From Halobacillus campisalis (GTDB lineage Bacteria > Bacillota > Bacilli > Bacillales > Halobacillaceae), in the NCBI RefSeq assembly GCF_030345335.1, contig NZ_JAPVRC010000002.1, forward strand, positions 434,001-498,000: a stretch of DNA of 64,000 bases, read 5' to 3'. The translations under genes and the position numbers were made by a program. This document shows positions 1-6,805 of this stretch, one piece after another. The notes under the pieces are model-generated. The model had not been told where the DNA came from, did no database searches, and saw nothing but the letters and a program-made list of their open reading frames with translations. Every line of letters begins with the position of its first letter. Positions within the stretch are counted from its first letter, which is position 1.

Positions 1-1
1 C

Positions 2-895
2 ATAGGGGTACTTCGTTTCACTTTTGGAATCAGTGAAGCGGCAATAGTTGGCTTCATTAATATGCTCCTCCTTTCTTTAGCAGGTTTATTGATGAACAAA
101 TACTTGGCACAATGGTCATTCGTAAAAAAAATAATATTCGTCTCCATAGGGTTGAATGTATTGAATTCCTTCGTAATCGCGATGCTAGGAGTATTCCCTC
201 TGCAAGATTATTTACGTTCGATCATTCCTGTAGCGATGCCTATGAGTATCACACTTAGTTTATTTTTATCATGGATGGTCAAGGATTTGGCAGAGGAGTC
301 AGCTTCGAAGAAAGATTTATTAGAAAAAGCGAGCAGAGATCCACTGACTAAACTTTATAATCGTCGTGCATTCATGAGATTTTATGAAGAATACGCAATG
401 GAAAAGGAGAAATGTTCACCGCTGGCTGTTTCTATCATTGATATCGACTTTTTCAAAAAAGTGAACGATACTCATGGACATGTAACCGGTGATCTGGTTC
501 TCCAGCGAATGAGCGAGTTGTTCACAGAAAATTTGAGAAGTATTGATATTATAGCTCGCTATGGGGGAGAGGAGTTTGTGGTGCTTCTGCCTCATTGTGA
601 TCATGGTGCAGCAGAGAAGGCGATGGAGAGGATCAGAGCAGCTATTGAAGAGGAAACGTTTCTAGTCAACGGACTGCAGCTTCAGGTTACGGTATCAATT
701 GGAGTGGCCACTTCTCTGAATGTAGAAATGGAATACTTAATTAATGCGGCAGACAAAGCGTTATATGAAGCGAAAAATGCGGGGCGAAACCGAGTTCTGA
801 GTTATGAATGGGATAATATAGGAAAAGAGCAGCTGGTGAAAAAAGTCCAACAAAAATTTTCAGCTTTAGAGAACCATATTCCCTTAAATAAATAA
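2..895 (+). CDS. membrane diguanylate cyclase (GGDEF), 5' end outside window
   Basis: Makes cyclic di-GMP from two GTP at the membrane. The frame is open to the left edge, so the N-terminus is missing and the first visible ATG is probably internal. What remains is several hydrophobic helices, resembling the 5TMR-LYT sensor type, then a linker and a complete GGDEF domain. The domain starts with DPLTKLYNRRAF, has the metal-binding DIDFFKKVND segment and the active-site GGEEF. An RSID tetrapeptide lies exactly five residues before GGEEF, which is the canonical RxxD inhibitory site, so product feedback is expected. The C-terminal NAGRNRV is typical. The gene ends just before a strong terminator shared with the convergent gene. 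Confidence 0.9.
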   Translation: MGVLRFTFGISEAAIVGFINMLLLSLAGLLMNKYLAQWSFVKKIIFVSIGLNVLNSFVIAMLGVFPLQDYLRSIIPVAMPMSITLSLFLSWMVKDLAEESASKKDLLEKASRDPLTKLYNRRAFMRFYEEYAMEKEKCSPLAVSIIDIDFFKKVNDTHGHVTGDLVLQRMSELFTENLRSIDIIARYGGEEFVVLLPHCDHGAAEKAMERIRAAIEEETFLVNGLQLQVTVSIGVATSLNVEMEYLINAADKALYEAKNAGRNRVLSYEWDNIGKEQLVKKVQQKFSALENHIPLNK

Positions 896-928
896 CAGGT
901 CAGCCTTCAGGGCTGACCTGTTTCTTTT
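896..928. terminator. intrinsic terminator between convergent genes
   Basis: A perfect 10-bp stem (CAGGTCAGCC / GGCTGACCTG) with a 5-nt loop is followed by TTTCTTTT on the plus strand. It begins directly after the diguanylate cyclase stop codon and reaches the stop of the convergent gene, so it may serve both. Confidence 0.9.
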
Positions 929-1665
929 CATTCTGTACTCGTTCCAAGCACCGCTGCATACTGCCAATCGTCGGTGATCGCAAATTTCTCTCCATCCCAC
1001 TTAAGAGGAGATTGAATTAATCCAATTCCATCCGCGTTATATCGTCCGGCAATCCTTTGAAAAGCAAACAGCTCATAAACCCCATCTCCGTCAAAATCGA
1101 CAGGGTAAGCTGTATTCAGGCTTGAGACCCAACCTTGGACAGGAAGTTTCAAAGTGCCGTCCGAATTATAAATTTCCGATAAATATTCTGAACCGCGGTT
1201 ACTAATGTCGAGGATGTAGGAGAGATTCAGCGTCTGGTTCGTTACGAGTACTTTATAGTTGTTTTGGTACATTACATCATACAAATATTGAGAATTGAAC
1301 GTTTCATAATTAAATAGATCTTTAGGACGGTTATTCAAAAAAGAATAGATATAATAATAATAGAATCCACCGCTTCCCCCCGAATTTATACTCACTAAAA
1401 TGTCATCAATTCGATCCCCGGTGAAATCACCTAAAAATAAAGCAGGGTCGTAACCCGCATTTGATTCCAGAGGAATACTGTAAAAATCTTCGCTCCCTCC
1501 GGTCTGAATGACTAGAGTGATATTTGTGGTGAAAGGACTATCGGTTCCATTCGGTTTTAGTCCAGTTAAATAAACGTTGTCCAACACACCATTTCCATTA
1601 ACATCTCCTTGAGCAAATGCAACGACAGAGGGCTGAGTCACAGGACGTGTATCATAAGGATTCAT
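928..1665 (-). CDS. VCBS/FG-GAP-like repeat protein of unknown function
   Basis: Not recognised as a named protein. It carries three short Asp/Gly-rich calcium-binding-like motifs, DVNGNGVLD, DFTGDRIDD and DFDGDGVYE, which are typical of FG-GAP/VCBS beta-propeller repeats. A Gly/Tyr-rich segment lies in the middle. The start is placed at the ATG preceded by AAGGAGG with five intervening bases. A longer frame beginning 17 codons upstream has no ribosome site. The protein is then 245 residues with no obvious signal peptide. It is transcribed alone and converges on the diguanylate cyclase. A role on the cell or spore surface is possible but is only a guess. Confidence 0.7.
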   Translation of the reverse strand: MNPYDTRPVTQPSVVAFAQGDVNGNGVLDNVYLTGLKPNGTDSPFTTNITLVIQTGGSEDFYSIPLESNAGYDPALFLGDFTGDRIDDILVSINSGGSGGFYYYYIYSFLNNRPKDLFNYETFNSQYLYDVMYQNNYKVLVTNQTLNLSYILDISNRGSEYLSEIYNSDGTLKLPVQGWVSSLNTAYPVDFDGDGVYELFAFQRIAGRYNADGIGLIQSPLKWDGEKFAITDDWQYAAVLGTSTE

Positions 1666-1877
1666 GGGATCCTCCTTCTTAAACTGACCGACTGCGGCGG
1701 TATAGATATAGAGCATCGTATGCCTAAGGATGGTATTCGGTTAATAGAAAGATCTATTCCATGAGAAAGCAGAACATTCAGTTTAGGCAGTGGGCTGGCT
1801 AATCTTCATATCATTTGTAGAAAGACCCTCATCATCAGAATAAGGTTGTGTCTTTTAGTATTGGAAGGGCTCAAAAT

Positions 1878-1907
1878 AAAAGTGGTAAAAGTGGATTACC
1901 ACTTTTT
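1878..1907. terminator. inverted repeat resembling a bidirectional terminator
   Basis: AAAAGTGGTA and TACCACTTTTT form a 10-bp stem flanked by A and T runs on both sides. It sits in the 309-bp gap between a minus-strand gene start and the histidine kinase. No gene ends here, so it may insulate the two divergent promoters. The rest of the gap shows nothing I can support. Confidence 0.45.
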
Positions 1908-1974
1908 GTAGACGTTCTGCTTCATGATGGTATATGCTTAAAAGTAAGCAATACATAGAAAAGGAGCAGTATGC

Positions 1975-3051
1975 ATGTCTATTAGTAAACGTTTCATAAG
2001 ATCAAATATCACCATCGTTTTAATTCCTGTCATTTTATTTTTAGCCTTTGAAGCTTATCTGCTTTTATATATGTTCGATTTTAGCGTAGAAGGAAATAAC
2101 CAGCTGACGTTCGTTTCGATACATTTAGGTGGAATGCTCTTGCTTATTTTACTAGCGAACGGGTTGTTTTTGTATTATGCCATGAAGAACTTCATTCGTC
2201 CGATGAAGCAATTGACAAAAGCGGCTGAGGAAATCAGTGCGGGGGAGACAGAGACAGATGCTCCTTTTGAACAAATGAGAAAAGATGAAGTGGGAAAGCT
2301 TGCCGATTCATTTGAACGTATGAGGCTTCAATTAGTGGAATCGAATGAAGTTCAGGACAAATATGCGGAGAACCGGGAAAAACTGTTGCTGAATATGTCA
2401 AATGAGTTAAAAATCCCCGTGACCTTTATTAAAGAACAAATCGAATGGATTCTGAGTGGAAAGGCCAATAAAGATGACATCCTCACTTCTATAAGAGCCA
2501 TTCATGTGAAATCTATTGTATTAGACCGCTTAATTGAAGAGCTGTTCCAGCATTCTGAATTGGATATGGGCCGCCTCGCCTTTGACTTCAAAAGAGTTGA
2601 ATTACGTTCTTTCCTTGTGGAAATTATGGAGGAGTTCCAAATGGAATGGGAAGAGATAGCCTTTACATTCAAGGCGGAAAAAGTCCAGCCATATGAAGCG
2701 AAGGCCGATCCAAAGCAGCTGAGAAGAGTCATCATCCATCTTCTGAATAACAGCCTGAAGCATATGGAAAAAGATTTGAAGATGGTTGATGTTTATTTAA
2801 CAGAAAACAAAGGGGTCATTTCAATTGAAGTGACGGATAACGGACCGGGGATTCTCAGTCATGATCTGCCGCATATTTTTGAACTGTTTTACCAATCTCA
2901 AGAAGCCAAGAAATTTTCAGAAGGAGGCAGCGGACTCGGTCTGCCTATTTCCAAACGCATTATTGAAGAACATGATGGCGAAATAAAGGCGGAAAGCCGA
3001 ATCGGACATGGGACGACGATGACGATTCAATTGCCTAGTGATAAACTTTAA
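1975..3051 (+). CDS. HAMP sensor histidine kinase homologue lacking the phosphoacceptor His
   Basis: Membrane sensor kinase architecture: two transmembrane helices (about residues 10-33 and 46-70), a HAMP linker (about 71-125), a DHp-like helix pair and a HATPase_c domain. The ATPase boxes are intact: N box HLLNNSLKH near 255, DNGPGI near 288 and GSGLGL near 319. The H box, normally SHELRTP, reads SNELKIP, so residue 143 is Asn (codon AAT at 2401-2403) where the phosphorylated His should be. No response regulator gene is adjacent. AAGGAG lies 8 bases before the chosen ATG. It is either a pseudokinase that signals allosterically or a degenerate kinase; the rest of the frame is intact, which argues against simple decay. 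Confidence 0.85.
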   Translation: MSISKRFIRSNITIVLIPVILFLAFEAYLLLYMFDFSVEGNNQLTFVSIHLGGMLLLILLANGLFLYYAMKNFIRPMKQLTKAAEEISAGETETDAPFEQMRKDEVGKLADSFERMRLQLVESNEVQDKYAENREKLLLNMSNELKIPVTFIKEQIEWILSGKANKDDILTSIRAIHVKSIVLDRLIEELFQHSELDMGRLAFDFKRVELRSFLVEIMEEFQMEWEEIAFTFKAEKVQPYEAKADPKQLRRVIIHLLNNSLKHMEKDLKMVDVYLTENKGVISIEVTDNGPGILSHDLPHIFELFYQSQEAKKFSEGGSGLGLPISKRIIEEHDGEIKAESRIGHGTTMTIQLPSDKL

Positions 3052-3058
3052 TCAAGTG

Positions 3059-3099
3059 AGCCGAGTGCGAAAATCAAACATGCTGCACTCGGCTTTTTA
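3059..3099 (+). terminator. intrinsic terminator of the kinase gene
   Basis: AGCCGAGTGC pairs with GCACTCGGCT across a short A-rich loop and is followed by TTTTTAA. It lies just downstream of the kinase stop codon. Confidence 0.85.
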
Positions 3100-3100
3100 A

Positions 3101-3343
3101 AAGGCTTTGTTAAAGTTCCGTGTTGATATTCATATAATCTTCCTTTTGTTGAAGACTCAGTTTCAAGATGTTAGAGTTGTTTCCGTCATGTTTAACAGCG
3201 GGAAGAGCTCCGTGAAATCACTCCCTTTCCGTGGGAGCGCAGGGAGCCTCCTCGAGCTTCGCTCTCCGGGGTCTCCCCAAGCACTCACTTCACACAGGAG
3301 TCTCGCAATTTCCCGGAGCTCTTTTTCAATCATTTAAGAACGG
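3101..3343 (+). repeat. mosaic palindromic repeat, copy A1
   Basis: A non-coding GC-rich element. Outer arms AAGAGCTCCGTGAAAT (3203-3218) and ATTTCCCGGAGCTCTT (3308-3323) can fold the core into a long hairpin. The core shares CTTTCCGTGGGAG and GGAGTCTC blocks with the copies near 3.7, 10.1, 58.1 and 58.5 kb. Its left flank, starting AAGGCTTTGTTAAAGTTCCG, is nearly identical to that of the copy at 57981. The 76-codon open frame across it is an artefact of the repeat. Similar palindromes are common between genes in Bacillaceae; their function is not established. Confidence 0.8.
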
Positions 3344-3518
3344 AAAATCTTATAACATAGCTATTGGTAGTAAAGCATACTGATTGTCTTAACATAGGTT
3401 TTTATTAAGAAATTAGAGGCAGAATACAATATTTTCATTGGACAGGAATAGGGAAGACGCTCTTAATTAAAATGAGGGTTCGTTTCTCACCTTCCTCGAA
3501 TGGGGTTGTTGGTAAGCT

Positions 3519-3690
3519 GCGAGACTCCTTTTGTAAAAGCGGAAGCGCTTTGGTCAGCGGCGTATGGACTGGACTGAGCTGGCGGAGATAAAGGAAACAC
3601 GAAGAACGGAGTGATTCGATGTTGACTTATCGTACAGAAGTGAAGGAAGTCTCAGTAGCCGCTAAGCGCTGGAGCTGGATAGGCCCCATA
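3519..3690. repeat. second repeat family, copy B1
   Basis: The block GCGAGACTCC, then AAAAGCGGAAGCGCTT, then CAGCGGCGTATGGACTGGA recurs in diverged form at about 10411-10478. The downstream part, ending GCCGCTAAGCGCTGGAGC, is absent from that copy. It opens with the same GCGAGACTCC block that ends the A-type repeats, so the two families look recombined. No coding potential is apparent. Confidence 0.6.
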
Positions 3691-3734
3691 TGGTTTATGG
3701 GCTGATTCACGCCCTACACTAATTTAAGTGTAAA

Positions 3735-3935
3735 AGGTGGGAGAAGGATGTAGGCGAGATCCCACAGGGCTGCAAGCCCGAGGAAGCTCGCCACTTCCCC
3801 CACAGGAAAGCGAGTGGCTTCCCAACCACCCCTGCCTCTTAATAGGGCAACGAACCCAGATCATCTCGAATTCAAGTCTTACACTATCCTGCCTGTTGAT
3901 TAATTGGAAGTGTGTTCCAAAACTCTAAAGGGAAA
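3735..3935 (-). repeat. mosaic palindromic repeat, copy A5 (inverted)
   Basis: Read on the minus strand this repeats the A-type core (CTCGCTTTCC, GCTTCCTCGGGC, GTGGGATCTCGCC). It also has the flank GCAGGATAGTG with AAGACTTGAATTCGAG, shared with the copy at 58270-58635. It is more diverged than the other copies. With copy A1 it frames the 3.1-3.9 kb non-coding island as an inverted pair. Confidence 0.65.
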
Positions 3936-3991
3936 AATGTCTAAAAAAAACTTTCCCTAAAGTGAATACTTTCACTCTAAGAAAAGCCTTG

Positions 3992-4447
3992 TTAGTCTTG
4001 TTTAAAGCCTTCTTGTTCTAAAAAGTCGGCCGCTTCTTCGTAGGAATTGAATGTCCCTTCTAAATTTTCACCAGCATACACATTGTAGCCGTCTTCTTCA
4101 CGCATAAGAATGAGTAATTGATCATAATCGTTCATCCATTCCTCGAGAACAGGGTCCTTTTCAGCTGGAGTAGATGCTAAAGAATCAATGGCTTCACGTA
4201 CAATGGCGTGCAGTTCCTTGGCATCAAAATCACGGATGTTGACCATACCTCGATCATCGACGGGATAGCCTTCCATTTCACCAGCATATACAAAACCATT
4301 CCCATTAGGGTGCAGGTGATAGACAACATTCTTTTTATCATACAAACTTTCTTCAAAATGAAAATTCACTCTGCCGAGTGAGACGTTTTTTTTCTCTAAC
4401 TCTTCAAACTCTTCAATTACCGCAATTTTTTCTTCAAAACTTAACAT
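3992..4447 (-). CDS. conserved hypothetical acidic protein
   Basis: A 151-residue soluble acidic protein that I cannot assign to a named family. The N-terminus is helical and charged (FEEKIAVIEEFEELEKKN). The middle has two similar aromatic/Gly segments, NGFVYAGEMEGYPVDD and DGYNVYAGENLEGTF, hinting at an internal repeat. There is no signal peptide or membrane helix. The start is supported by GGAGG five bases upstream. It is monocistronic, beside a repeat island on one side and a divergent small-RNA candidate on the other. Confidence 0.7.
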   Translation of the reverse strand: MLSFEEKIAVIEEFEELEKKNVSLGRVNFHFEESLYDKKNVVYHLHPNGNGFVYAGEMEGYPVDDRGMVNIRDFDAKELHAIVREAIDSLASTPAEKDPVLEEWMNDYDQLLILMREEDGYNVYAGENLEGTFNSYEEAADFLEQEGFKQD

Positions 4448-4516
4448 GTGGTACCTCCATAGGAACGTAGTAATTTTTTAATTATAGCACAGCTGGGGGC
4501 TGCTAAGAAAATAACG

Positions 4517-4545
4517 TTGTGTATTGTAAGCATACGTGGTATAGT
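4517..4545 (+). promoter_or_regulatory. sigma-A-type promoter of a putative small RNA
   Basis: TTGTGT, a 17-bp spacer and TATAGT form a near-consensus vegetative promoter. No open reading frame with a ribosome site starts between it and the terminator about 100 bases downstream. Confidence 0.55.
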
Positions 4546-4551
4546 AATGAA

Positions 4552-4672
4552 GCGATGAGCTGTTTGTGTAAGACGAAGTATATGCCATCAGGCTAAACGA
4601 CGAATGTGGTCGTCGGTACATTCGCGTCAAAGATCGAAAAGCTTTCCCTGAAATACGGGAAAGCTTTTTTTG
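4552..4672 (+). ncRNA. candidate small RNA of about 120 nt
   Basis: Bounded by the promoter above and by a strong terminator (AAGCTTTCCC / GGGAAAGCTT, then a T7 run, 4639-4672). Inside is an ACGAC/GTCGT hairpin. The only start codon opens a 13-codon frame without a ribosome site. It may be a free small RNA or an attenuated leader of the gene about 100 bp downstream. I do not recognise the sequence as a known RNA family. Confidence 0.4.
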
Positions 4673-4769
4673 TTGATTAAAAGTATGTAATTTCGTGTAA
4701 AATGGAGGTAAATCCATCTTTTTCTATAGGTATTTGTGATATAGTTACATCAACTGATTCATAAGGACG

Positions 4770-5009
4770 GTGAAAGCCTTGTTTTTAACTGTGGAAGAAA
4801 CAGCTGAGTATTTGGATGTGCCTGAAGCGTATGTGGAAAATCTAATTCGAGAACAAAAAGTACGTACGATCCACGATGGGGCTCAATATTTAATTAATCA
4901 AAATCAATTCGCCTCCTATTTCGATCAGATTCAGAAATATCGTGACATGATCGAAGAATACTTGAACGAACCTATTCCTAAAGATCCTGATATAAAAGAT
5001 GAAGATTAA
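4770..5009 (+). CDS. small excisionase-type helix-turn-helix protein
   Basis: A 79-residue protein whose first 50 residues fit the MerR/excisionase-like HTH fold: FLTVEETAEYLDVPEAYVENLIREQKV, then a short wing (TIHDGAQYLINQNQF). The tail is acidic and helical. It is probably a DNA-binding regulator, target unknown. The start is uncertain: the GTG used here has AAGGA only two bases away, while a TTG three codons later has it 11 bases away. It is monocistronic and ends before a strong terminator. Confidence 0.65.
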   Translation: MKALFLTVEETAEYLDVPEAYVENLIREQKVRTIHDGAQYLINQNQFASYFDQIQKYRDMIEEYLNEPIPKDPDIKDED

Positions 5010-5110
5010 TAATGCACTGAAATGAATTATTCCCTTACCATTTTTTCTACACAAAGGAAACGATCTTAGACGACCAGCGTGCTTTAATTGAATAACTCTT
5101 ATACAGAAGT

Positions 5111-5153
5111 AATGCTCAGAGCCATATAGAATGGGACTCTGAGCATTTTTTTG
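5111..5153. terminator. bidirectional intrinsic terminator
   Basis: AATGCTCAGAG / CTCTGAGCATT with flanking A and T runs, between the convergent HTH gene and ridA. A TTTTTTT tract follows on the plus strand. Confidence 0.85.
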
Positions 5154-5222
5154 TGTTATATGCCATGCTGATTAACGTGAGAAGTAGACAGTTTTTTTTC
5201 CTGTCATTAAATCCGAAAGCTT

Positions 5223-5600
5223 TTACTTAACCGCGATCGCTTCGATTTCTACCTTAGCGCCTTTAGGCAGCTTGCTGACTTCAACCGCTGCTCTTGCTGG
5301 ATAGGGTTCGCTAAGATAACTTGCGTATACTTCATTTACTATCGCAAAATCATCCATAGAATCAAGATAAATGTTTGCTTTTGCGATATTTTTATAAGTC
5401 AGCCCTGCTTCTTCGAGAATAGCTCCAAGGTTTTTCATCACTTGATGTGCCTGTTCTTCTACTTTTTCAGAAACAAATTCCATAGTCTCAGGATTAAGAG
5501 GGATTTGACCTGAAATGAAAATAAGATTACCAACATCAGCAGCTTGAGAGTATGGTCCAATGGCTGCAGGTGCTTGATCAGTAGCTAGTGGTTTGAACAT
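5223..5600 (-). CDS. ridA: RidA family 2-iminobutanoate/2-iminopropanoate deaminase
   Basis: Hydrolyses reactive enamine/imine intermediates released by PLP-dependent dehydratases, in the cytosol. The length of 125 residues is that of the RidA/YjgF/UK114 family. It shows the hallmark IGPYSQA near the N-terminus, IFISGQIPLNP, and the C-terminal PYPARAAVEVSKLPKGAKVEIEA, in which the conserved Arg binds substrate carboxylate. The start is set at the ATG eight bases after AAGGAG; an upstream ATG eleven codons earlier lacks a site. It is transcribed alone. B. subtilis calls this family YabJ, but the purine-operon context of yabJ is absent here. Confidence 0.93.
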   Translation of the reverse strand: MFKPLATDQAPAAIGPYSQAADVGNLIFISGQIPLNPETMEFVSEKVEEQAHQVMKNLGAILEEAGLTYKNIAKANIYLDSMDDFAIVNEVYASYLSEPYPARAAVEVSKLPKGAKVEIEAIAVK

Positions 5601-6048
5601 ATGATCTTCTCCTTTTATGTAAGTTATCTTCATCCTACCACGAGTAATCTATAAATCTAAATGATTATGAATTTAGATATGCATAGGTTGATATAATTTC
5701 CTGGGAAATGTATGAATTTGTAGTAATTTACGAGTAATAGAAATACGGTAGTTGAAGAGAAGAATAGCGGACGCTCGACTGTTCGTAAGGCGAACAATTT
5801 TTAAAGTGTGTAAGAGGATATTCAGGTGAAAGGGTCGAAAGGGTATGGTAAGAGGTTAGAGAGGAAACTCCATGGCATTAACCATTTTGCGGTGTGCTTA
5901 CTTTCTTGTTCAGAGGATTAGTGTCTTGTTTGGTTTTGCAATAATTGTAAAAGTTCACTCAATGGGGGTTTATTAACGAAATTATGGATGAGGGGGGGAT
6001 ACGTTACAAACTACTTAAGGTATTTTACTTCTATCAGGTGGAGCTTTA
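5601..6048. other. intergenic region, no supported gene
   Basis: 448 bp without a convincing frame. The only structured element is TGTTCG-TAAGG-CGAACA followed by ATTTTTAAA (5780-5802), a weak terminator-like hairpin. The ridA promoter should lie at its left end, reading leftward, but I could not define it. Confidence 0.4.
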
Positions 6049-6204
6049 ATGAGTTTTTTATATGCTGGATTTGGAGTGGGAGATCACTTTCACTGGGCCG
6101 GCGGGATCGGCCTGCTGTTCATCATTTTTGTTTGGTACAGAAACAGGTGGCAACTCTTAGGACGGTATACTGGTGTAGGGAAAGAAAAGCTTTCTGGAGA
6201 GTAG
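6049..6204 (+). CDS. small membrane protein, possibly truncated by an in-frame TAG
   Basis: A 51-residue frame starting at an ATG preceded by AGGTGGAG. It has a His-containing N-terminus (GVGDHFHWAGG), one hydrophobic helix (IGLLFIIFVW) and a basic tail. After the TAG the same frame continues with a second clear hydrophobic helix (VLVATVIVVILLHFIISM) and stops at 6273. The ancestral product may therefore have been a 74-residue two-helix protein. A larger overlapping frame over the same bases has no ribosome site and an implausible Cys/Arg/Trp-rich composition. Function unknown. Confidence 0.45.
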   Translation: MSFLYAGFGVGDHFHWAGGIGLLFIIFVWYRNRWQLLGRYTGVGKEKLSGE

Positions 6205-6370
6205 AGCAGGGTGCTGGTTGCGACCGTGATTGTAGTTATACTGCTCCATTTCATAATAAGTATGACTACATAAGGAGTATTTCATTTATAAGTAATATGG
6301 ACCTTAATAAACATTGCAGTGAAGATTATAATAGAAAAGCGAACATGTTTATGTCGATAGGGGGGATATT

Positions 6371-6670
6371 GTGGCTAATAGTTTTTACTATACTTCATAT
6401 GAACAGGACAAGAAGAAAAAATTCAATATCATTTCTCTCATATTATTAGGAAGTTTTCTTCTCCTATTTTCTTTGATGGTCAGCGGTTTCTCTTACTGGG
6501 GAATTGGAAGAATAGCTTTTTTCATCATGGTTCTCCTGCCTTTAGCGGGAGCGTTCTTCGCTTTTAAAGGAACAGGGTGGGCTAGATGGTTGTTGTTTTT
6601 GATAAACGGCTCCGCTTTTATAATGATGGTTTATATATTGCTCACGGCTCTTGGAATCACGGGAGGATAA
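6371..6670 (+). CDS. small three-helix membrane protein of unknown function
   Basis: 99 residues starting at GTG after a G-rich AGGGGGGAT ribosome site. A charged N-terminus (YEQDKKKKFN) is followed by three hydrophobic segments at about 20-40, 46-65 and 72-94. It has no recognised domain. The gene lies after the possibly broken small membrane protein and before a terminator, so the two may form one unit. Confidence 0.6.
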   Translation: MANSFYYTSYEQDKKKKFNIISLILLGSFLLLFSLMVSGFSYWGIGRIAFFIMVLLPLAGAFFAFKGTGWARWLLFLINGSAFIMMVYILLTALGITGG

Positions 6671-6680
6671 TATAGTTAAG

Positions 6681-6708
6681 GACACAGTAACAGGGCTGTG
6701 TCTTTTTC
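6681..6708 (+). terminator. intrinsic terminator
   Basis: GACACAG / CTGTGTC stem followed by TTTTTCTTT, ten bases after the small membrane protein gene. Confidence 0.8.
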
Positions 6709-6738
6709 TTTGTTATATATCTATTCTTTTTATATCTA

Positions 6739-6767
6739 TTGATATATAACAGGAGATTCATTAGAAT
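6739..6767 (+). promoter_or_regulatory. sigma-A promoter of the acyl-CoA synthetase gene
   Basis: TTGATA, a 17-bp spacer and TAGAAT, about 40 bases before the start codon. Each hexamer differs from consensus by one position. Confidence 0.65.
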
Positions 6768-6771
6768 AAAA

Positions 6772-6785
6772 TGTAAACGCTTTAA
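6772..6785 (+). promoter_or_regulatory. cre-like CcpA box
   Basis: TGTAAACGCTTTAA matches the catabolite-responsive element TGWAANCGNTNWCA at 13 of 14 positions. It begins five bases after the -10 box and so covers the transcription start, a position typical of CcpA repression. Fatty-acid catabolic genes are known CcpA targets in Bacillus. Confidence 0.55.
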
Positions 6786-6805
6786 TTGAGGAGGGCGATG
6801 ACTGC

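Noticed and set aside
3107-3337. 76-codon plus-strand open frame
   Set aside because: It lies wholly in a palindromic repeat whose other copies give similar frames in both directions; no ribosome site.
4478-4717. 79-codon minus-strand frame
   Set aside because: Antisense to the promoter and terminator of the small-RNA candidate; Ser/Thr/Tyr-rich low-complexity product and no ribosome site.
5988-6449. 153-codon frame
   Set aside because: Cys/Arg/Trp-rich composition and no ribosome site; the frame at 6049 with a clean hydrophobic helix and the gene at 6371 explain the region better.
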